The notes beneath the pieces are model-generated. The model was given only the letters and a program-made list of their open reading frames with translations, searched no databases and was not told where the DNA came from. The position numbers and the translations under genes are program-made. A stretch of DNA of 64,000 nt from a virus, in IMG/VR virus record IMGVR_UViG_3300042482_001138, positions 1 through 64,000 of that record. One strand, written 5' to 3'. Of the stretch, positions 25,825-34,800 are shown one piece after another (positions within the stretch are counted from its first letter, which is position 1; every line of letters begins with the position of its first letter).

Positions 25825-28800
25825 ATGATGAGTTTTAAACTTTCTGGTGGCGTTGAAGTTCTTGGGTTTATATCTCCAACAGAACCCTCTGATGAATATC
25901 CAGTTATAGATCCTTTATATGGGATTGATGGATTTAGAAACGTAAACAATTTGTCAGATCTTGACACTATTCCTTTTTTAAGAAGAAGGGCAGGTATGGT
26001 CGCGGGTGTAAGTGGGGGAACTCAATACTATAAATTAAATCTTCCTCCTTGGAATTTTACTATATCAGATTGGAGCCCATTTTCAATTACAGGTGGAACC
26101 GGTACTTCTGGCACATCGGGATCAAGCGGGTCAAGTGGAACATCTGGAGCTCAAGGAACAAGTGGATCTGCCGGTACTAATGGAACTTCGGGTTCTGACG
26201 GATCTAGTGGCACCAACGGAACATCAGGAACTGATGGAACTAGTGGTTCTAACGGTACCGATGGAACTAGTGGTACAAACGGAACAAACGGAACAAACGG
26301 TACAAGTGGAATATCGGGCGTAAACGGTACAAGTGGTACATCAGGAACTAATGGAACTAGTGGAACAAATGGTACATCAGGAACTAATGGAACTAGTGGA
26401 ACAAATGGTACATCAGGAACTAATGGAACAGATGGGACTTCAGGTAGTAACGGAACAAATGGTACATCAGGAACTAATGGAACAAATGGAACATCAGGAA
26501 CTAACGGTACTGATGGAACTTCAGGTACTAATGGAACTTCAGGTACTAATGGAACTTCAGGTACTAATGGAACAGATGGTACTAGCGGAACAAACGGAAC
26601 AGATGGTACAAGCGGTACGAATGGAACTGACGGCACTAGCGGTACTAATGGTACTAATGGAACTTCAGGTACTAATGGAACTTCAGGTACTAATGGAACA
26701 GATGGTACTAGCGGAACAAACGGAACAGATGGTACAAGCGGTACGAATGGAACTTCAGGAACAAATGGTACAGATGGAACTTCAGGAACAAATGGTACAG
26801 ATGGAACTTCAGGAACAAACGGAACTTCAGGAACAAATGGTACATCAGGAACAAATGGTACTAGCGGCACAAACGGAAGTTCAGGAACAAACGGAACAAA
26901 CGGAAGTTCAGGAACAAACGGAACTTCAGGAACAAATGGAACAAACGGAAGCTCAGGAACAAATGGTACTAATGGGTCAAGTGGAACAAACGGTACAAGC
27001 GGCACAGGTGGAACTTCGGGGACAAATGGGACTAGCGGGACTAACGGTACAGACGGGACTAGCGGTTTATCGGGTGTAAACGGAACATCAGGTACTAATG
27101 GTACAGACGGTTCGAGCGGAACTAATGGGACTGATGGGTCAAGTGGAACTAATGGGACTAGTGGAACATCAGGTACTAACGGAACTTCAGGAACGAATGG
27201 AACTTCAGGAAGTAATGGTACTGATGGTACAAGTGGTACTGATGGTACTGATGGATCTTCAGGAACAAATGGTACAAGCGGTACGAATGGAACAGATGGG
27301 ACAAGCGGAACTAATGGTACGGACGGGTCAAGTGGAACTAATGGTACGGACGGTACTAATGGAACAGATGGAACCTCAGGAACTAATGGTACTGATGGAA
27401 CAAGTGGTACTGATGGTACTGATGGATCTTCAGGAACAGATGGGACAAGCGGAACTAATGGTACTGACGGCACTTCAGGTACAAACGGAACAGATGGGAC
27501 AAGTGGAACTAATGGTACGGACGGTACATCAGGTACAAACGGTACAGATGGAACTTCAGGTACTGACGGAACTAGCGGTACGAATGGAACGGATGGTACA
27601 AGCGGAACAGATGGTACAAGCGGTACGAATGGTACTGACGGAACTAGCGGAACAAATGGTACGGACGGAACTAGCGGAACAAATGGTACGGACGGCACTT
27701 CAGGGACTAACGGTACTGATGGCACAAATGGAACAGATGGATCTTCAGGTACAAATGGTACTGACGGAACAAGTGGTACTAATGGAACTGATGGATCTTC
27801 AGGAACAGATGGTACTAGTGGTTTATCTGGTGTAAATGGTACATCAGGAACTAACGGGACATCAGGTACAAACGGTACTGATGGAACTTCAGGAACTAAT
27901 GGTACTAGCGGCACAAATGGGACTGATGGTACTTCAGGAACTAATGGTACGGACGGTACAAGTGGAACAGATGGAACTTCAGGAACGGATGGGTCAAGTG
28001 GTACAGATGGAACAAGTGGGTCTTCAGGAACAAATGGAACGGACGGAACTTCAGGAACAAATGGAACTAACGGAACAGATGGTACTAGCGGAACAAATGG
28101 AACAGATGGTACTAGCGGAACAAATGGTACAGATGGTACTAGCGGAACTAACGGAAGTGACGGAACTTCAGGAACTAATGGTACTAACGGCTCAAGTGGA
28201 ACTGATGGTACAAATGGTTCTTCAGGTACAAATGGAACGGATGGTTCTAGCGGTACAGATGGTTCAAGTGGTACTAATGGTACTGACGGTAGTAGCGGAA
28301 CTGATGGAACTTCAGGTACCGATGGTACGAATGGATCAAGCGGAACAGATGGAACTAGTGGAACAGACGGAACAAATGGTTCAAGTGGTACTAATGGGAC
28401 TTCAGGTACAGATGGGACTAATGGGACAGACGGAACCTCAGGAACTGACGGAACAAATGGTTCAAGCGGAACAGACGGGACTAGCGGTACTAATGGTACT
28501 AATGGTAGTTCAGGTACAGATGGTACTAGCGGAACAAACGGTACTGATGGGACTTCAGGTACAGATGGTACTAATGGAACTTCAGGTACAGATGGTACTA
28601 GCGGTACTGACGGAACTAACGGGACAGATGGAACTAGCGGAACTAACGGAACAGATGGTACTAGCGGGACAGATGGAACTTCAGGTACGAATGGTACAGA
28701 TGGAACTAGTGGAACAGATGGTACAAACGGAACTAGTGGAACAGATGGAACAAACGGAACTAGTGGAACAGATGGAACAAGTGGAACTAATGGTACTAAT

Positions 28801-31800
28801 GGAACCTCAGGAACTAATGGTACGGATGGTACAAGCGGGACTAATGGGACTAACGGAACGGATGGAACTAGCGGTACCAATGGTACAAATGGTAGTTCAG
28901 GCACTAACGGAACTTCAGGAACAAATGGAACAGATGGTACTAGTGGAACTAATGGTACGGATGGAACTAGCGGTACTAACGGAACAAATGGTTCGAGTGG
29001 AACAAATGGTACAGATGGTACTAGCGGGACAGATGGTACTAGCGGAACTGATGGAACAAATGGTTCTTCAGGTACTAATGGTACTAACGGATCAAGCGGA
29101 ACTGATGGAACAAGTGGAACTAATGGTACAGATGGAACTTCAGGTACAAATGGTACAGACGGGTCTTCAGGAACAAACGGAACTAATGGTACTAGTGGAA
29201 CTAATGGTACAGACGGAACTAGCGGAACAGATGGTACTTCAGGGACTAATGGTACTGATGGGTCAAGTGGAACTAACGGAACTTCGGGTACAAATGGAAC
29301 AGATGGAACTTCAGGAACAAATGGAACAAGTGGGACAGATGGTACTAATGGTACTGACGGTAGTAGCGGAACTAATGGAACTGACGGAACATCAGGCACC
29401 AACGGTACAGATGGTTCAAGTGGTACTGATGGGACAAGTGGTTTGTCTGGTGTAAATGGAACATCAGGGACAAATGGAACTAACGGTACTAATGGGACTT
29501 CGGGAACTAACGGTACAGATGGTTCAAGTGGTACTAATGGTACGGACGGTACTAGCGGAACTAATGGAACAGATGGAACGAGCGGAACTGATGGTACAAA
29601 TGGAACGAGCGGAACTAATGGTACAAATGGAACGGATGGTACTAGCGGCACAAATGGAACAGACGGAACGAGCGGAACTGATGGTACAAATGGATCAAGT
29701 GGTACAAACGGAACAGATGGTTCAAGTGGTACTAATGGTACGGACGGAACTTCAGGTACAAATGGGACTGATGGTACAAGTGGTACTAACGGAACAAATG
29801 GTACGGATGGTACTAGTGGAACTGATGGTACTTCAGGAACTAACGGAACAAACGGTTCAAGTGGTACAGATGGTACTAGCGGTTCAAATGGAACTAACGG
29901 TACTAATGGTACAAGTGGAACAAATGGTACCAACGGAACTAGCGGAACAAATGGTACCAATGGTTCTTCAGGTACTAATGGAACTAATGGTACTTCAGGA
30001 ACTAACGGTACAAATGGGACTTCAGGCACTAACGGAACAAACGGATCATCAGGCACAAACGGTACTAATGGAACTTCAGGAACTGACGGTACGTCGGGAA
30101 CTAATGGTTCAAGTGGTACCAACGGTACTAGCGGAACTAATGGGACATCAGGTACGAATGGTACGAATGGTACTAGCGGAACTAATGGAACGTCAGGTAC
30201 CAACGGAACATCAGGAACTAATGGTACGAATGGCACTAGCGGTACGAACGGAACTAATGGAACTTCAGGAACCAATGGTACGAATGGAACTAACGGTACA
30301 AATGGGACTTCGGGAACTAATGGTACAAATGGAACTTCAGGGACTAACGGTACCAATGGGACTTCAGGAACAAATGGAACCAACGGTACAAGCGGAACTG
30401 ATGGAACTTCGGGTACAAATGGTACAAACGGTACTTCAGGTACTAATGGAACATCGGGAACAAACGGAACTTCCGGTACGAATGGAACAAATGGCTCAAG
30501 CGGCACTAATGGAACATCAGGTACAAACGGAACGGACGGAACTTCAGGAACAAATGGAACTAGCGGAACCAATGGAACTTCGGGCACTAATGGAACAAAT
30601 GGATCAAGTGGTACGAATGGAACTTCAGGAACGAATGGTACCAATGGAACATCAGGTACTAATGGGACTTCTGGTACAAACGGAACAAATGGTTCAAGTG
30701 GGACTAACGGTACATCAGGTACGAATGGAACTTCTGGCACTAATGGTACGAATGGGTCTAGCGGAACAAATGGAACTTCAGGTACAAACGGAACGAATGG
30801 TACAAACGGAACATCAGGTACGAACGGAACTAGTGGAACAAACGGGACTAATGGTACTAGCGGAACAAATGGTACAAACGGAACATCAGGAACCAATGGA
30901 ACCAATGGTACAAACGGAACTTCAGGTACAAATGGAACCAATGGAACATCGGGCACTAACGGTACTTCAGGTACTAACGGTACGAATGGAACATCAGGTA
31001 CTAACGGAACTAATGGTACTTCAGGTACGAATGGCACAAGCGGAACCAATGGTACAAACGGAACAAATGGAACTTCGGGCACAAATGGATCAAGTGGTAC
31101 GAATGGAACTTCAGGAACTAATGGTACTAACGGTACAAGTGGAACCAATGGTACAAACGGAACATCAGGTACGAATGGAACTTCAGGTACCAACGGAACA
31201 AATGGAACATCAGGAACGAATGGTACTTCGGGAACTAACGGGACAAATGGTACGTCGGGCACAAATGGTACCGATGGGACTTCAGGTACAAATGGAACCA
31301 ATGGTACTAGCGGGACTAATGGAACAAACGGGACTAGCGGGACCAATGGAACAAACGGGACTTCAGGTACGAACGGAACCAATGGATCAAGTGGGACAAA
31401 CGGAACATCAGGTACTAACGGTACCAACGGAACATCAGGAACTAACGGGACAAATGGAACGTCAGGTACTAATGGGACATCTGGCACTAATGGTACTTCA
31501 GGAACCAACGGGACTAGTGGTACGAACGGAACAAATGGTTCAAGTGGAACTAATGGAACATCAGGCACCAACGGGACTTCAGGTACTAATGGTACTAACG
31601 GAACTTCGGGAACTAATGGGACTAGCGGTACTAACGGAACTAATGGAACTTCAGGTACAAATGGAACTTCGGGTACTAATGGGACAAGTGGTACAAATGG
31701 AACTAATGGTACATCAGGAACCAATGGCACTTCGGGAACTAACGGTACATCAGGTACGAATGGAACAAATGGTAGTAGCGGAACAAACGGAACATCAGGA

Positions 31801-34800
31801 ACTAACGGTACTAATGGGTCTTCGGGAACAAATGGTACGAGTGGAACTAATGGTACTAGCGGAACTAATGGTACAAATGGTACGAGTGGAACTAATGGAA
31901 CATCAGGGACTAATGGAACCAACGGAACCAATGGATCAAGTGGGACAAACGGAACATCAGGTACTAACGGTACCAACGGAACATCAGGAACTAACGGGAC
32001 AAATGGAACGTCAGGTACTAATGGAACTAGCGGCACAAATGGAACTAGCGGCACAAATGGAACAAACGGTTCAAGTGGTACTAACGGGACAAATGGAACC
32101 TCAGGTACTAACGGCACAAACGGCACATCAGGAACCAACGGTACTAGCGGCACAAATGGAACAAACGGAACTAGTGGAACAAACGGAACTTCAGGTACTA
32201 ATGGTACAAATGGAACTAGCGGTACTAACGGAACTTCAGGTACTAATGGAACATCAGGTACTAACGGAACAAACGGAACTTCAGGTACGAATGGAACTTC
32301 GGGTACTAATGGAACAAATGGTTCAAGTGGAACTAACGGTACTAGCGGAACGAATGGAACTAGTGGTACTAACGGTACAAATGGTACTAGTGGAACAAAT
32401 GGGACATCAGGAACTAATGGTACGAACGGCACATCAGGTACCAATGGTACAAATGGAACATCAGGTACAAACGGAACTAGCGGTACGAATGGAACCAATG
32501 GAACTAATGGTACAAATGGGACTTCAGGAACTAACGGTACTAATGGTACGTCGGGTACAAATGGAACAAATGGAACTTCAGGTACCAACGGAACCAATGG
32601 ATCAAGTGGTACAAACGGAACGTCAGGCACAAATGGTACGAACGGTACAAATGGAACTTCAGGAACCAATGGAACTTCGGGCACAAACGGAACTAGTGGA
32701 ACAAACGGAACTTCAGGTACAAATGGAACGAATGGAACCTCAGGAACAAATGGTACTAACGGCACATCAGGAACAAACGGTACATCAGGTACAAATGGAA
32801 CTAATGGCACATCAGGGACAAATGGTACTAACGGAACTAGTGGAACAAACGGCACAAATGGTTCAAGTGGAACCAACGGTACTAATGGAACCTCAGGAAC
32901 TAATGGTACGTCAGGAACTAATGGTACAAACGGATCAAGTGGAACAAACGGTACATCAGGAACTAACGGAACAAATGGTACATCGGGTACTAACGGCACA
33001 AACGGAACGTCAGGAACAAATGGTACTTCAGGCACTAACGGAACCAATGGAACAAACGGAACTTCAGGTACGAATGGAACAAACGGTACTAGCGGAACTA
33101 ATGGTACTTCAGGTACTAATGGAACTTCGGGAACGAACGGAACAAATGGTACTAGCGGAACAAATGGTACTTCAGGTACAAATGGAACTAGTGGGACTAA
33201 CGGTACTAATGGGACTTCAGGAACAAACGGAACTAATGGTACATCAGGTACGAATGGAACTAGCGGAACAAACGGAACTTCAGGAACAAATGGAACCAAT
33301 GGAACATCAGGGACTAATGGTACAAACGGCACTTCAGGTACTAATGGAACAAATGGAACCTCAGGGACTAATGGTACAAACGGCACTTCAGGTACTAATG
33401 GAACATCAGGAACAAATGGTACAAATGGAACTTCGGGGACAAACGGTACTTCAGGAACTAATGGTACAAACGGTACTTCGGGCACGAATGGAACCAGCGG
33501 AACAAATGGTACATCAGGAACTAACGGGACTAGCGGAACTAATGGAACATCAGGTACAAATGGTACAAACGGATCTTCAGGGACTAACGGAACGAATGGA
33601 ACCTCAGGAACTAACGGAACGAATGGAACCTCAGGAACTAACGGAACAAATGGTACATCGGGTACGAATGGAACTAATGGTACATCGGGTACGAATGGAA
33701 CAAATGGAACATCAGGTACTAATGGAACTTCAGGAACAAACGGTACTAACGGAACTTCAGGTACAAACGGTACAAATGGGACTTCAGGTACAAACGGAAC
33801 TAGCGGAACAAATGGAACAAATGGAACCTCAGGGACTAATGGAACTAGTGGGACAAACGGAACATCGGGTACAAACGGGACTAGTGGAACGAATGGTACT
33901 TCAGGGACAAATGGAACAAATGGATCAAGTGGTACAAACGGAACATCCGGTACTAATGGAACAAACGGTACTTCAGGAACAAACGGTACTAACGGAACTT
34001 CAGGTACAAACGGTACAAATGGGACTTCAGGTACAAACGGAACTAGCGGAACAAATGGAACAAATGGAACCTCAGGGACTAATGGAACTAGTGGTGTTAG
34101 TGGTTTAAATGGTACAAACGGAACTTCAGGAACCAATGGGACTAATGGAACATCGGGTACTAGAGGTACTTCAGGTACTAATGGGACAAATGGTTCTTCA
34201 GGAACTAGTGGAGGTGGAGGTGGAGGCGCAATTTCTATTTATGACGAAGGAATTTTAGTTCAATCAAGTGCCACAAGTTTAAATTTTGTCGGTGTGTGTA
34301 CTACAGCATCATCAGGCACAAGCGGATCAGTCACAGTAAATATTGGTTGTGGATGTGAATACGAATATATTAATATAGCGTCAAACTCAGGTTATTTAGA
34401 ATTAGACAAACCAACCGATTTTACTAAAATATGGATTGGTAATAAATTGGGTGGTTGGAATTGTTGTCCTTGGGATTATTTTGAACCAGGGGTTAATGGT
34501 AATTTGTCAAGAACAAGATATCCTTATTATGGTGTGCCATTACCAACATCTTTATATCCAGGAGATGTTGTTAGAATTTGTGGTTCAATAACACAAATAA
34601 ATCAGGGTGGTAATCCATGTTTAACTTATGATGATATAAGAGTTGGAGTGTCTTATATCAGTTGTTCTGATTCTAGTGCAATTATATTTGCAAATACATT
34701 GATACCGGCTACTGATCTTATTTTAAATGGTAATGGTACGGCTTGTTTTAATTTAGAAGTTGGTATAGACGTTACCCTACCGGCTTGTGATACTATGTTA

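Larger units (their letters stand above)
26092..34218 (+). repeat. 8.1-kb Gly-Thr-(Ser/Asn/Asp) coding repeat
   Basis: A 9-base unit encoding Gly-Thr-X repeats with heavily shuffled synonymous codons for Gly and Thr. Asp is common up to about 29,900 and rare after. Four interruptions with SGVNGTSG-like sequence (codon starts 26305, 27061, 27817, 29437) and one with SGLNG (34090) keep the triplet register. Confidence 0.95.

Noticed and set aside
27836-34108. Long plus-strand open frames in a second frame of the fibre repeat (Met/Gln/Glu/Leu-rich)
   Set aside because: These are also by-products of the 9-base repeat; boundaries coincide with repeat interruptions and no start signals are seen.
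26151-34136. Antisense open frame of 2661 codons (Val-Pro-rich) across the fibre repeat
   Set aside because: It is the mirror of the Gly-Thr-X coding repeat, where the codon set used leaves the other frame free of stops. It has no start region, no promoter and no independent composition.
26092-34218. CRISPR-like array
   Set aside because: The repeats are a 9-base coding period without spacers or a leader, within one intact reading frame.
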